Below, piece after piece: positions 1-7,050 of a DNA stretch of 26,278 nt. Source of the DNA: Lachnospiraceae bacterium (GTDB lineage Bacteria > Bacillota > Clostridia > Lachnospirales > Lachnospiraceae); contig CAAGKE010000045.1 of the NCBI GenBank assembly GCA_900770325.1, forward strand, positions 1 through 26,278. The letters run 5' to 3'. The first letter of the stretch is position 1; each line of letters begins with the position of its first letter. A program made the translations under genes and the position numbers. Under the pieces are notes generated by a model. That model made no database searches. It was not told the DNA's origin and saw nothing but the letters and a program-made list of their open reading frames with translations.

Positions 1-1
1 A

Positions 2-607
2 AACAATCAGGTATCAATCATGGGAGAGATTATTTCGGATTTTACATTCAGCCATGAGGTGTATGGGGAAGGGTTTTATATGATGGATATATCCGTCAAA
101 CGGCTCAGTGAATCCTATGATATTATTCCCGTTATGATTTCGGAAAGACTGATTGATGTTACACAGGACTATAAAGGAGAAATGATTCAGATTTTCGGTC
201 AGTTCCGTTCGTATAACCGCCACGAAGAAAAAAAGAACCGGCTGGTATTGTCCATTTTTGCCCGGGAAATCAGTTTTGTGGAGGAAGAAAGTGAAAAGAT
301 TAAGAGTAATCAGATTTTTCTGGATGGTTATATCTGCAAAAATCCGGTTTATCGAAAGACACCCCTGGGAAGAGAAATTGCGGATATGCTGCTGGCAGTA
401 AACCGTCCCTATGGAAAATCGGATTATATTCCCTGCATCTGCTGGGGAAGAAACGCCCGTTTTGCTTCCGGCTTTGAGGTGGGAGGGCACGTACAGATCT
501 GGGGCCGGATCCAGAGCCGGGAATATGTAAAGAAGCTGGAGGATGAGACGACCCAGAAACGGGTAGCTTATGAGGTATCGGTCAGCAAGCTGGAATATCT
601 GGAGTAG
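2..607 (+). CDS. SSB-like (OB-fold) single-stranded DNA-binding protein, 5' end outside window
   Basis: The product resembles the clostridial single-strand DNA-binding family with two OB-fold halves. The first half runs roughly from MGEIISDF to the AREISFVEEE segment, and the second from QIFLDGYICKNPVYRKTP to the end. The second half carries the SSB-like stretch with GREIADMLLAVNR, then YIPCICWGR and VQIWGRIQSREY. It would bind single-stranded DNA in the cytoplasm. An ATG lies at 20, but the frame stays open to base 2 (residues NNQVSI ahead of that Met) and no ribosome binding site precedes the ATG. The true start is therefore probably upstream of the window and the gene is 5'-partial. It differs from replicative Ssb in lacking the acidic DDDIPF-type tail, so it is probably an accessory SSB. 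The exact role is not deducible. Confidence 0.75.
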   Translation, partial: NNQVSIMGEIISDFTFSHEVYGEGFYMMDISVKRLSESYDIIPVMISERLIDVTQDYKGEMIQIFGQFRSYNRHEEKKNRLVLSIFAREISFVEEESEKIKSNQIFLDGYICKNPVYRKTPLGREIADMLLAVNRPYGKSDYIPCICWGRNARFASGFEVGGHVQIWGRIQSREYVKKLEDETTQKRVAYEVSVSKLEYLE

Positions 608-773
608 GCGGTGGATCGGATCTCAGGAAAACTTGCATTTAGCGGCAGTATGTAGTAGTATAAAGGAACTGGAAGAATAACGGAAAGAGTAATGGAAATT
701 CTGCGGCAGGGTGACGGAAGCTTTATGTGAGAGGAATTCTGCTGCAGCCGTGGGAAAAGGCGAGAGGTGCTGT

Positions 774-1280
774 ATGGATAAAAAATATATACATATGTAC
801 TGTGGAAATGGAGGAGGGAAATCCTCCGCGGCGATCGGCCAGGGGATCAAGTATGCCTGTGCAGGAAAAACGGTATTTATGGTGCAGTTCCTGAAGGGCA
901 AGGCGGAATCGGAACTGGATTTCCTGAAACGGCTGGAGCCGGAGATCAAACTGTTCAGCTTTGACAAGTTCCAGGAACAGTTTTGTGACCTTTCAGAGGA
1001 AGAAAAGCAGGAGGAGATGATCCATATCCGGAATGGTCTGAATTTTGCCAAGAAGGTGCTGGTGACTTCAGAATGTGATGTGCTGATTCTGGATGAGATC
1101 CTGGGCCTTCCCCAGAGAGGAATTATTCAGGTGGAGGAGATTATTCCGCTGATTCAGGCCGTAGGAGACGGAGTACAGCTGATTCTGACCGGCATCAGCC
1201 GATGTGAAGAGCTCTGGCCTTATGTGGATGAGGTGACAGAGGTACGGACAGATTATCTCGTTGCCGAAAACCGTCCCTGA
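774..1280 (+). CDS. cobO: Cob(I)alamin / cob(I)yrinic acid a,c-diamide adenosyltransferase (CobO/BtuR family)
   Basis: The family transfers the adenosyl group of ATP to cob(I)alamin or cob(I)yrinic acid diamide in cobalamin synthesis or salvage, in the cytoplasm. The 168-residue product has an N-terminal P-loop (GNGGGKSS, residues 11-18), the MVQFLKGK strand (36-43), a Walker-B-like LILDE (104-108), LTG (138-140) and DEVTE (152-156). These occur in the family's order. An in-frame ATG at 711 exists, but the ATG at 774 has GAGAGG about 7 bases ahead and starts right at the family N-terminus, so I chose it. Oddities: the usual GNGKGKT loop reads GNGGGKS, and the KH-containing tail after VTE is replaced by a short unrelated end. 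The stop codon abuts a repeat element at 1281. No other cobalamin genes are in the window, so this is a stand-alone, probably salvage, gene. Confidence 0.82.
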   Translation: MDKKYIHMYCGNGGGKSSAAIGQGIKYACAGKTVFMVQFLKGKAESELDFLKRLEPEIKLFSFDKFQEQFCDLSEEEKQEEMIHIRNGLNFAKKVLVTSECDVLILDEILGLPQRGIIQVEEIIPLIQAVGDGVQLILTGISRCEELWPYVDEVTEVRTDYLVAENRP

Positions 1281-1320
1281 TGTTTACAGTAACATGCTTC
1301 GCGCTGTACAGAAACTGCAT

Positions 1321-1413
1321 TTCATCTTGAAAGAAGATGAGACTCCCACCTCTATAGGTGGCGAGTTGCAATGATTTCGTCCTGGTGGGAGTCCAATCTC
1401 CTTCCAAGATAAA
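1321..1413. repeat. Short palindromic element with ~27-bp imperfect terminal inverted repeats
   Basis: The left end ATCTTGAAAGAAGATGAGAC (from 1324) continues into TCCCACC. The right end is the inverse complement of ATCTTGGAAGGAGATTGGAC plus TCCCACC, ending at 1410. I count 23 of 27 positions matching. An inner hairpin CCACC-TCTATA-GGTGG lies at the left side. There is no room for a transposase. The same left end, beginning with the same TTC, reappears at 26243-26278 and runs off the window. This makes it a dispersed mobile repeat moved in trans. IS200/IS605-type or REP-like mobilisation is possible but not shown. Confidence 0.7.
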
Positions 1414-1500
1414 GCCTCCGGCGAATCGCAGGCGTGGTCAGTGGAAGAATGCTTCGCATTCGATCACGCCGCGGCAAGAACGCCAGAGGCATTCTTGAAT
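1411..1500. other. Hairpin-rich spacer inside the interrupted MITE
   Basis: This holds two stem-loops: GGCGTGGTC...GATCACGCC (about 1431-1470, with the inner palindrome GAATGC-TTC-GCATTC) and AAGAACGCC-AGA-GGCATTCTT (about 1477-1497). Its first ~30 bases (GATAAAGCCTCCGGCGAATC) resemble the sequence just after lysC at 5577 (GATAAAGCCTTCGGCAGATT), so part of it may be another repeat fragment. I see no credible coding sequence here. Confidence 0.4.
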
Positions 1501-1621
1501 CGGTTTCGTGTCTGCTGCTTTGGGATTTTTGCAGATCCTGCGGGGAAATACCTGGCAGAACAGTGGCATATGAACAGTAACAGGCTGCCGGTATTCACAT
1601 ATTTTGTTGGAATTTCAGTTA

Positions 1622-1650
1622 TTGACAAGTATTTTATGTAATGTTATAGT
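1622..1650 (+). promoter_or_regulatory. Sigma-A promoter for the lysine riboswitch-dapA transcript
   Basis: The -35 TTGACA (1622-1627) is a perfect match. It is followed by a 17-base spacer and -10 TATAGT (1645-1650). It lies about 70 bases ahead of the riboswitch aptamer, the right place to start the leader RNA of the dapA operon. Confidence 0.8.
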
Positions 1651-1718
1651 AAGAAAAATCGTAATTATTTCGCAGGTTCGCGCATTTGCTGTACGGGCTG
1701 AGAGAAAATATTTAAACA

Positions 1719-1880
1719 GATAGAGGTTGCGTGTTTCATGAGTAGTTGACCGGATGTATTCAGGTACAGCGGAAGGCCAGGGAAAGGGGAAGACGCCGAA
1801 AGGATGCAGAACCTGAAACTGCATGCTTGGGCACAGGGCGAACAGCCATGTGACTGTCATCGATGAGATGGGGCGCTATC
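1719..1880 (+). ncRNA. Lysine riboswitch (L-box) aptamer
   Basis: The sequence has the conserved L-box blocks in order: AGAGGTTGCG, then a TCATGAGTAGTTG block, GGGAAAGGGGAAGACGCCGA, a CTTGGG arm, and the near-invariant GTGACTGTCAT. A basal helix GATAG (1719-1723) pairs with CTATC (1876-1880). It is followed by a strong intrinsic terminator and then dapA. From the family, lysine binding stabilises the aptamer and favours termination, so high lysine should shut off dapA and whatever is co-transcribed (dapB, lysC). Confidence 0.92.
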
Positions 1881-1908
1881 GGGGAATTGTTGCTAATGAG
1901 TGATTCTT

Positions 1909-1941
1909 AAGGTGGGCGCGTTGATGCCCGCCTTATTTTTT
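1909..1941 (+). terminator. Riboswitch expression-platform terminator
   Basis: AAGGTGGGC (1909-1917) pairs with GCCCGCCTT (1926-1934), with one G-T pair and an 8-base loop. TATTTTTT follows. It lies 29 bases past the lysine aptamer and is its regulated terminator. Confidence 0.88.
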
Positions 1942-1970
1942 CGCTTGGAACAGTTAAAAACTTTTTAGAT

Positions 1971-2173
1971 AATTGCGAAACACAGCTGTTTTGTCATCCT
2001 TCGGTCTGCACATCTCCCGTGTTCATCTCGAAAACGAGCATTTTGCTGTTCTGTCTGCCACAGTAAGACAAAATGTCTTCCTTTGACAGACATCCCGGCA
2101 AAAAGTCGTTTTCGATGCTGTACACTGGGAGACATGCAGCCCTACGGAGGGCAGTTTTACGAGTTTCGCAATT
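1971..2173. repeat. 203-bp inverted-repeat element (family 2) in the dapA leader
   Basis: The ends are perfect 11-base inverted repeats: AATTGCGAAAC at 1971 and GTTTCGCAATT at 2163. Inside, CTCCCGTGTTCATCTCGAAA on the left is loosely complementary to TCGTTTTCGATGCTGTACAC on the right, so the whole element can fold back. No open reading frame of note fits it. Sequences like its right end (GGCAG...TTTCGCAATTG) recur near 3191-3218 and 9182-9196, as expected of a dispersed non-autonomous element. It sits between the riboswitch terminator and the dapA ribosome binding site. Similar AAAAACTTTTTA stretches lie just outside both ends. Confidence 0.6.
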
Positions 2174-2209
2174 GGCTAGTAAAAAACTTTTTATAAGGAG
2201 GTTTGATTT

Positions 2210-3094
2210 ATGTCAGTATTTACAGGTGCAGGTGTGGCGATCGTCACCCCGATGTACGAAGACGGAAGGGTAAATTATGAAAAGCTGGGAGAACTTTTGG
2301 AGGAACAGATTGCTGCAGGTACAGATGCTATTATTATCTGCGGAACAACAGGGGAATCTTCTACCTTAAGCCATGAAGAACATCTGGATGTGATCAAATA
2401 TGCGATCGATAAAGTGGCAAAGAGGATTCCGGTCATTGCCGGTACAGGCTCCAACTGTACAGAGACAGCCGTTTATCTGTCTCAGGAAGCGGAAAAGTAC
2501 GGAGCGGATGCCCTTCTGCAGGTGACTCCTTACTATAATAAGGCAACGCAGAAAGGATTGAAGAAGCATTTCACGGCGGTGGCCAATGCAGTTAATATCC
2601 CGATTATTCTTTACAATGTTCCCAGCCGTACCGGCTGCAACATTCTTCCGGAGACTGCGGTGGAGCTGGTAAGAAATGTGAAAAATATCGTTGGTATCAA
2701 AGAAGCCAGCGGAAACATTTCTCAGGTGGCAAAGCTGATGAGCCTGGCAGGAGACGAGATCGAGCTCTATTCCGGAAATGATGATCAGATCGTTCCGATC
2801 ATGGCTCTGGGCGGAAAAGGTGTGATTTCTGTGCTGTCCAATGTGGCACCCAGACAGACCCATGAGATCGCGGCTTCCTATCTGGAAGGCGATGTGAAAA
2901 AGAGCTGCAGGCTGCAGCTTGAAGCTATCGAGCTGATTGATGCACTGTTCTGCGAAGTGAATCCGATTCCGGTGAAAACTGCGCTGAATCTGATGGGAAA
3001 AGAAGTGGGGCCGTTAAGAGGGCCGCTGTGCGAGATGGAAGAGAAGAATGTGGAACGGCTGAAGGCAGCCATGAAGAATTACGGTATTTTATAA
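2210..3094 (+). CDS. dapA: 4-hydroxy-tetrahydrodipicolinate synthase
   Basis: DapA condenses pyruvate with L-aspartate 4-semialdehyde, the first committed step to diaminopimelate and lysine. It is a cytoplasmic TIM barrel of the class I aldolase type. The 294-residue length is normal. Visible active-site residues are the Thr pair in GTTGES (45-50), Tyr109 in TPYYNK, Tyr135 and Arg140 in YNVPSRTG, and the Schiff-base Lys164 in GIKEASGN. The start is fixed by AAGGAGG about 8 bases ahead of the ATG. Expression is probably controlled by the upstream lysine riboswitch and terminator. The last five codons and stop are part of a 41-bp direct duplication that continues downstream. Confidence 0.97.
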   Translation: MSVFTGAGVAIVTPMYEDGRVNYEKLGELLEEQIAAGTDAIIICGTTGESSTLSHEEHLDVIKYAIDKVAKRIPVIAGTGSNCTETAVYLSQEAEKYGADALLQVTPYYNKATQKGLKKHFTAVANAVNIPIILYNVPSRTGCNILPETAVELVRNVKNIVGIKEASGNISQVAKLMSLAGDEIELYSGNDDQIVPIMALGGKGVISVLSNVAPRQTHEIAASYLEGDVKKSCRLQLEAIELIDALFCEVNPIPVKTALNLMGKEVGPLRGPLCEMEEKNVERLKAAMKNYGIL

Positions 3095-3170
3095 ATACAG
3101 TAAATAAGAAACCTATAAATTACGGTATTTTATAAATGCAGTAAATGAGAAACATATAAATTACGGGATG
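3077..3170 (+). repeat. 41-bp tandem direct repeat at the dapA 3' end
   Basis: The unit beginning AATTACGGTATTTTATAAAT starts at 3077 and again at 3118, with four visible differences, and a third partial start (AATTACGGG) lies at 3159. The first unit contains the last dapA codons (Asn-Tyr-Gly-Ile-Leu-stop). The repeat is thus a duplication of the gene's end that leaves the protein intact. Confidence 0.85.
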
Positions 3171-3189
3171 TTCCGGTCTGTATATTTCG

Positions 3190-3223
3190 GAAGGCAGAAT
3201 TTACGGATTTCGCAATTGACAGA
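3190..3223. repeat. Solo end of the family 2 inverted-repeat element
   Basis: GGCAGAATTTACGGATTTCG followed by CAATTGACAG closely matches the right end of the 1971-2173 element (GGCAGTTTTACGAGTTTCGC, then AATTGG). No matching left end is nearby, so this is probably a relic. Confidence 0.45.
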
Positions 3224-3300
3224 TAAATGTAAAAGAAATGGATAAAGAGAAACAGGAAGAAAGGAAAAGGGGCAGCGCAGGCTGCCCTTTGGCAGGAAAT

Positions 3301-4059
3301 ATGGTAAGAATCATTATGAGCGGCTGTAATGGCCATATGGGTCAGGTGATCACCGGACTGGTTGCCGGGGATCCGGAAGCGGAAATTGTAGCAGGCATTG
3401 ATGTGAGAGATGATGGACAAAATACTTATCCGGTATTTCACAGCTTCAGTGAATGCACGGCAGAGGCGGATGTGATCGTGGATTTTTCCTCTCCCAAAGC
3501 ATTTGATAGTTTGATGGATTATAGTGTGTCCCATCAGGTGCCGGCAGTGGTGTGTACCACGGGGCTGAGCGAAGACCAGTTAAAACGGCTGGAGGAGGAC
3601 AGTAAAAAAGTGGCTGTACTGCGTTCCGCCAATATGTCTCTGGGAATCAATCTGCTTCTGAAGCTTCTGCAGGATGCAGCCAGGACGCTGGCTCCCGCGG
3701 GCTTTGATATCGAGATCGTGGAAAAACACCACAATCTGAAAAAGGATGCGCCCAGCGGCACTGCGCTGGCACTGGCAGACAGCATCAATGAAGCCATGGA
3801 TCATCAGTATACCTATAAGTATGACCGGAGCCAGAGTTATGAGCCGAGAGATAAGAAGGAGCTGGGTATTTCCGCAGTGCGGGGCGGCACGATCGTGGGT
3901 GTTCATGAGGTACTGTTTGCGGGGACGGATGAGACGATTGAGTTTACTCACACCGCATATTCCAAGAGTGTTTTTGCAAAAGGCGCGATTCAGGCAGCAA
4001 AATACCTTGCAGGAAAGCCGGCAGGCTATTATAATATGAGCGATGTCATCGAAGGCTGA
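3301..4059 (+). CDS. dapB: 4-hydroxy-tetrahydrodipicolinate reductase
   Basis: DapB reduces the DapA product with NAD(P)H to tetrahydrodipicolinate. The N-terminal Rossmann motif GCNGHMGQ is at residues 8-15, the family signature EKHHNLKKDAPSGTA at 141-155, and the C-terminal NAD-side segment includes HTAYSKSVFAKGA. The open frame runs back to an ATG at 3238, but those 21 residues (MDKEKQEERKRG...) are unlike the family and have no ribosome binding site. The ATG at 3301 has GCAGGA a few bases ahead and gives the usual 252-residue protein. It is the second gene of the lysine operon, about 206 bases after dapA; the gap holds the duplication and a repeat end but no terminator. Confidence 0.95.
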   Translation: MVRIIMSGCNGHMGQVITGLVAGDPEAEIVAGIDVRDDGQNTYPVFHSFSECTAEADVIVDFSSPKAFDSLMDYSVSHQVPAVVCTTGLSEDQLKRLEEDSKKVAVLRSANMSLGINLLLKLLQDAARTLAPAGFDIEIVEKHHNLKKDAPSGTALALADSINEAMDHQYTYKYDRSQSYEPRDKKELGISAVRGGTIVGVHEVLFAGTDETIEFTHTAYSKSVFAKGAIQAAKYLAGKPAGYYNMSDVIEG

Positions 4060-4062
4060 GAT

Positions 4063-4167
4063 GCTGCTGTTTACACGCAGATAAATCGTTACTGTTTGCG
4101 TTGTTCACAGTAACCGTAAATCTGTCTGTACCGCAAAGACTGTTCTGTGTACAGCAGCGAGAAGCGG
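4063..4167. repeat. Inverted-repeat stretch with a solo family 1 MITE end, between dapB and lysC
   Basis: GTTACTGTTTGCGTTGTTCA, continuing to CAGTAACC (4088-4115), matches the left terminal 26 bases of the 140-bp MITE and forms a TTACTGT...ACAGTAA hairpin. It is enclosed by GCTGCTGTTTACACG (from about 4065) and TGTGTACAGCAGC (about 4147-4159), which are inverse complements with few mismatches. The stretch therefore looks like a small composite or degenerate element in the operon gap. Confidence 0.5.
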
Positions 4168-4243
4168 TATGCAGGTCTGGCCGGAGGGCAGAAAAACAGA
4201 AACAGAAGAAAACCGGGGCGAAGGTTCCAATGAGGAGTTAATT

Positions 4244-5563
4244 ATGAAAAAGGTAGTAAAGTTTGGCGGCAGTTCTCTTGCCAGCGCGGGACAGATGCAG
4301 AAGGTGGGCGATATTATCCGCGCGGATGAAACCAGAAGATACGTGATACCGTCTGCACCTGGCAGGCGTTATTCTGATGATACGAAGGTGACGGACCTTC
4401 TGTATCAGTGTTATGATGCGGCGGCAGCCGGTGAGGATATTGAGGAAAAGCTTCAGGTGATAAAAAGTCGGTATCAGGAGATCATTGACGGGCTTGGGCT
4501 GGATCTGAGCCTGGATGGTGAATTTGAGGTGATCAGAGATTATTTCCTGCGTCAGGCGGGCCGTGACTATGCGGCTTCCAGAGGAGAATATCTGAATGGT
4601 ATCGTAATCGCAAATTATCTTGGTTTTAAGTTCATTGATGCGGCAGAAGTGATTCTGTTTGACGAAAAAGGGAATTTTGATGCGGAGCATACCAATGATG
4701 TACTGCGTCAGCGCCTGAAAAATATGGAGAATGCAGTCATTCCCGGTTTTTATGGGGCGATGCCGGACGGAAGCATCAAGACCTTCTCCAGAGGAGGATC
4801 GGATATTACCGGATCGATCGTGGCAAGAGCAGCCAGGGCAGATGTATACGAAAACTGGACCGATGTATCCGGTATGCTGGTGACGGATCCTCATGTGGTG
4901 GAAAATCCGGAGCCTATTGAGACGATTACCTATCGTGAACTGAGGGAATTATCCTATATGGGAGCCACTGTGATGCATGAGGATGCTATCTTCCCGGTGC
5001 GTCAGGAGGGAATTCCCATCAATATCAGAAATACCAACCGCCCGGAGGACAAGGGTACCCTGATCGTGGAAAGTACCTGCCGTCAGCCCAAATATACCAT
5101 TACCGGTATTGCGGGAAAGAAAGGCTTTTGCGCAATTAATATTGAAAAAGAAATGATGAATTCAGAGATCGGTTTTGGCCGGAAGGTACTTCAGGTTATT
5201 GAGGAAAACGGGATCTCCTTCGAGCATACTCCTTCCGGTATCGATACTTTTTCTGTTCTGGTTCATCAGTCCGAATTTGTGGAGAAGGAACAGACTGTAA
5301 TTTCCAGCCTGCATCGTGCCGTACATCCCGATTCCATTGATTTGGAGTCTAATCTGGCTCTGGTTGCCATTGTAGGTCGGGGAATGAAGGCCAATAAGGG
5401 TACTGCCGGCAGGATTTTCTCTGCACTGGCTCATGCCAATGTAAATATCAAGATGATCGACCAGGGATCCAGTGAGCTGAATATCATTATCGGTGTGCGC
5501 AATGAAGATTTTGAGGCCGCTATCCGGGCGATTTATGATATTTTTGTGAAAGTACAGCTTTAA
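4244..5563 (+). CDS. lysC: Aspartate kinase
   Basis: The enzyme phosphorylates L-aspartate with ATP, the entry step to lysine, threonine and methionine. The kinase domain begins with KFGGSSLA (6-13) and contains IPSAPGRRYSDDTKVTDLLY (35-54) and FSRGGSDITGSIVARA. Two C-terminal ACT domains follow (around ITGIAGKKGFCAINIEKE and ALVAIVGRGM...GTAGRIFSALA), typical sites for allosteric feedback. The 439-residue length is normal. The frame extends upstream to 4169, but the ATG at 4244 has GAGGAG six bases ahead and matches the family start. It is the third gene of the riboswitch-led dapA-dapB-lysC group, 184 bases after dapB. Which amino acid inhibits it cannot be read from sequence; its lysine-operon position suggests a lysine-responsive isozyme. 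Confidence 0.95.
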   Translation: MKKVVKFGGSSLASAGQMQKVGDIIRADETRRYVIPSAPGRRYSDDTKVTDLLYQCYDAAAAGEDIEEKLQVIKSRYQEIIDGLGLDLSLDGEFEVIRDYFLRQAGRDYAASRGEYLNGIVIANYLGFKFIDAAEVILFDEKGNFDAEHTNDVLRQRLKNMENAVIPGFYGAMPDGSIKTFSRGGSDITGSIVARAARADVYENWTDVSGMLVTDPHVVENPEPIETITYRELRELSYMGATVMHEDAIFPVRQEGIPINIRNTNRPEDKGTLIVESTCRQPKYTITGIAGKKGFCAINIEKEMMNSEIGFGRKVLQVIEENGISFEHTPSGIDTFSVLVHQSEFVEKEQTVISSLHRAVHPDSIDLESNLALVAIVGRGMKANKGTAGRIFSALAHANVNIKMIDQGSSELNIIIGVRNEDFEAAIRAIYDIFVKVQL

Positions 5564-5665
5564 AAGGAACTTCCGGGATAAAGCCTTCGGCAGATTGCAA
5601 AGGCGCGGCTGTCTGTATGATTAGTTTTATGTAATATACTATCTGCATAATTTGTTTTGTATAAT

Positions 5666-5699
5666 AAAAAGAGGCTTGCATGAAAACAGGCCTCTTTTT
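5666..5699. terminator. Bidirectional intrinsic terminator between lysC and ilvE
   Basis: AAAAAGAGGC (5666-5675) pairs perfectly with GCCTCTTTTT (5690-5699). The A-run and T-run flank the stem, so it works on both strands. It separates the convergent lysC and ilvE genes. Confidence 0.88.
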
Positions 5700-5767
5700 C
5701 ACGTCCTGCGCAGTAAAATCTATGTGGAATTTCTGGATTTTCTGCACAGTAGAATTTATTCAGATTA

Positions 5768-6793
5768 TTATTCGATGACCTTGATCCAGCCTTCCGGAGC
5801 TTCGATGCGTCCCATCTGGATACCGGTCAGGGTATCATACAGCTTTTTGGTGATGGGTCCCATTTCACTCATGCCGCTGGGCAGGCAGATCTCCTTGCCG
5901 TGGTCAACGATCTTTCCTACGGGAGAGATAACGGCAGCGGTGCCGCAAAGACCGCACTCTGCGAAATCTTTTACCTCTTCAAAGTAAACCGGTCTTTCCT
6001 CGACCTCCAGTCCCAGATATTCCCTGGCAACGTATACCAGAGAACGGCGGGTAATGGAGGGCAGGATACTGTCAGACTTGGGAGTAACTACCTTGCCGTC
6101 CTTTGTAACAAACAGGAAGTTGGCTCCGCCGGTCTCCTCCACCTTTGTTCTGGTAGCAGCATCCAGATACATATTTTCATCGAAGCCCTGTCTGTGGGCA
6201 TCCATGATCGCATACAGGCTCATGGCATAGTTCAGTCCGGCTTTGATATGTCCGGTTCCGTGGGGGGCTGCCCGGTCAAAATCGCAGACACGAATCGTAA
6301 TGGGCTTTGCGCCGCCTTTGAAGTAGGGACCCACCGGGGTACAGAAAATACGGAACTGATACTCATCCGCAGGCTTTACACCGATAACCGCATTGCTTCC
6401 GAACATATAGGGACGCAGATAAAGAGTGGCGCCGGAACCATAAGGCGGAACGTAGGCAGCATTTGCCTTGATTACAGATACTACGGCATCTACCCACTTG
6501 TCCTCCGGGAATACGGGCATTTCCAGTCTCACGCAGGAATCTTTCATACGAGCGGCATTCAGATCCGGGCGGAAGGTAACGATATGTCCGTCCTCGGTGG
6601 TATATGCTTTCAGACCCTCGAAGCAGGACTGAGAATACTGAAGAACACAGGCGCATTCATTAATGGTAACATTGGGATCGGAAGTGAGTGTTCCCTCGTC
6701 CCAGGCGCCGTCTTTATAATTGGCTACGAATCTTTTGTCCGTCTGGATATAACCGAAACCAAGGCTGGACCAGTCAATGTTTTTCTTTTCCAT
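5768..6793 (-). CDS. ilvE: Branched-chain-amino-acid aminotransferase
   Basis: This PLP enzyme of fold type IV interconverts Val, Leu and Ile with their 2-oxo acids, using glutamate/2-oxoglutarate. The 341-residue product has the group II BCAT layout: QSCFEGLKAY (55-64), LRPYMFGS (126-133), the PLP lysine Lys184 in GHIKAGLNYAMSL, EETGGANFLFV (219-229, with the Glu that contacts the pyridine nitrogen), and GTAAVISPVG near the C-terminus. An AAGGAG about 11 bases ahead of the ATG on the minus strand supports the start. It is a single gene, convergent with lysC. No T-box or leucine-type leader is visible upstream. Confidence 0.96.
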   Translation of the reverse strand: MEKKNIDWSSLGFGYIQTDKRFVANYKDGAWDEGTLTSDPNVTINECACVLQYSQSCFEGLKAYTTEDGHIVTFRPDLNAARMKDSCVRLEMPVFPEDKWVDAVVSVIKANAAYVPPYGSGATLYLRPYMFGSNAVIGVKPADEYQFRIFCTPVGPYFKGGAKPITIRVCDFDRAAPHGTGHIKAGLNYAMSLYAIMDAHRQGFDENMYLDAATRTKVEETGGANFLFVTKDGKVVTPKSDSILPSITRRSLVYVAREYLGLEVEERPVYFEEVKDFAECGLCGTAAVISPVGKIVDHGKEICLPSGMSEMGPITKKLYDTLTGIQMGRIEAPEGWIKVIE

Positions 6794-7050
6794 AATAGCA
6801 GGACTCCTTTTCCTCTGAAGTTAGCGCATTTCTAAGCGGCAGATAGTGCCATTGGCGCTATTGAAATCAGTTTACCACCCGAAAAACGGTGAGTCAAGAG
6901 ATGCGGATAAATTGTTCATGGAATTCATTTTATCAGTGTTACTGTTCAGGTGGATCTCTCCGGACGACGTTTCGAAGCAGGCGTACATCTCACGGAAACG
7001 GGACAAAAATTATTAGTGCAACGGAAGGGAAAGTAGAGTATACTGAGGTT
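6794..7050. other. Divergent intergenic region between ilvE and the pseudouridine synthase
   Basis: These 257 bases hold the start regions of two divergent genes. TTACTGTTCAGG at 6939-6950 resembles the first bases of the family 1 MITE terminal repeat (TTACTGTTCACG), but no partner end is seen. I see no clear consensus promoter, riboswitch or T-box. Confidence 0.35.

Larger units (their letters stand above)
1281..1580. repeat. MITE-like element (family 1), copy interrupted by another insertion
   Basis: Bases 1281-1320 match positions 14 onward of the 140-bp element at 17152-17291 (TTTACAGTAACATGCTTCGC, then ACAGAAACTGCAT). Bases about 1496-1580 match its right half (GTTTCG, GCTGC, TTGGGATTT, ACAGTGG) and end in TGAACAGTAA. 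The two halves are separated by about 175 bp of unrelated sequence inserted in the loop of the central hairpin GAAACTGCAT...ATGCAGTTTC. The outermost left terminal repeat is missing or degenerate and abuts the cobO stop codon. The right half is more diverged than the intact copies, suggesting an older insertion. Confidence 0.75.

Noticed and set aside
605..773. Possible cobalamin riboswitch ahead of cobO
   Set aside because: The 166-base gap lacks the B12-box (GCCACTG) and other conserved blocks, and is shorter than usual.
1441..1641. 66-residue open frame in the interrupted MITE
   Set aside because: It runs through repeat sequence and hairpins with no ribosome binding site.
3077..3170. CRISPR-like array
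   Set aside because: Adjacent direct repeats without unique spacers; it is a plain tandem duplication. No CRISPR array is seen anywhere in the window.
5900..6835. 311-residue open frame on the plus strand
   Set aside because: It lies antisense to ilvE, with no family similarity or ribosome binding site.
6794..7050. T-box or leucine leader ahead of ilvE
   Set aside because: No T-box sequence (TGGNACCGCG) or terminator/antiterminator pair is visible on the minus strand.
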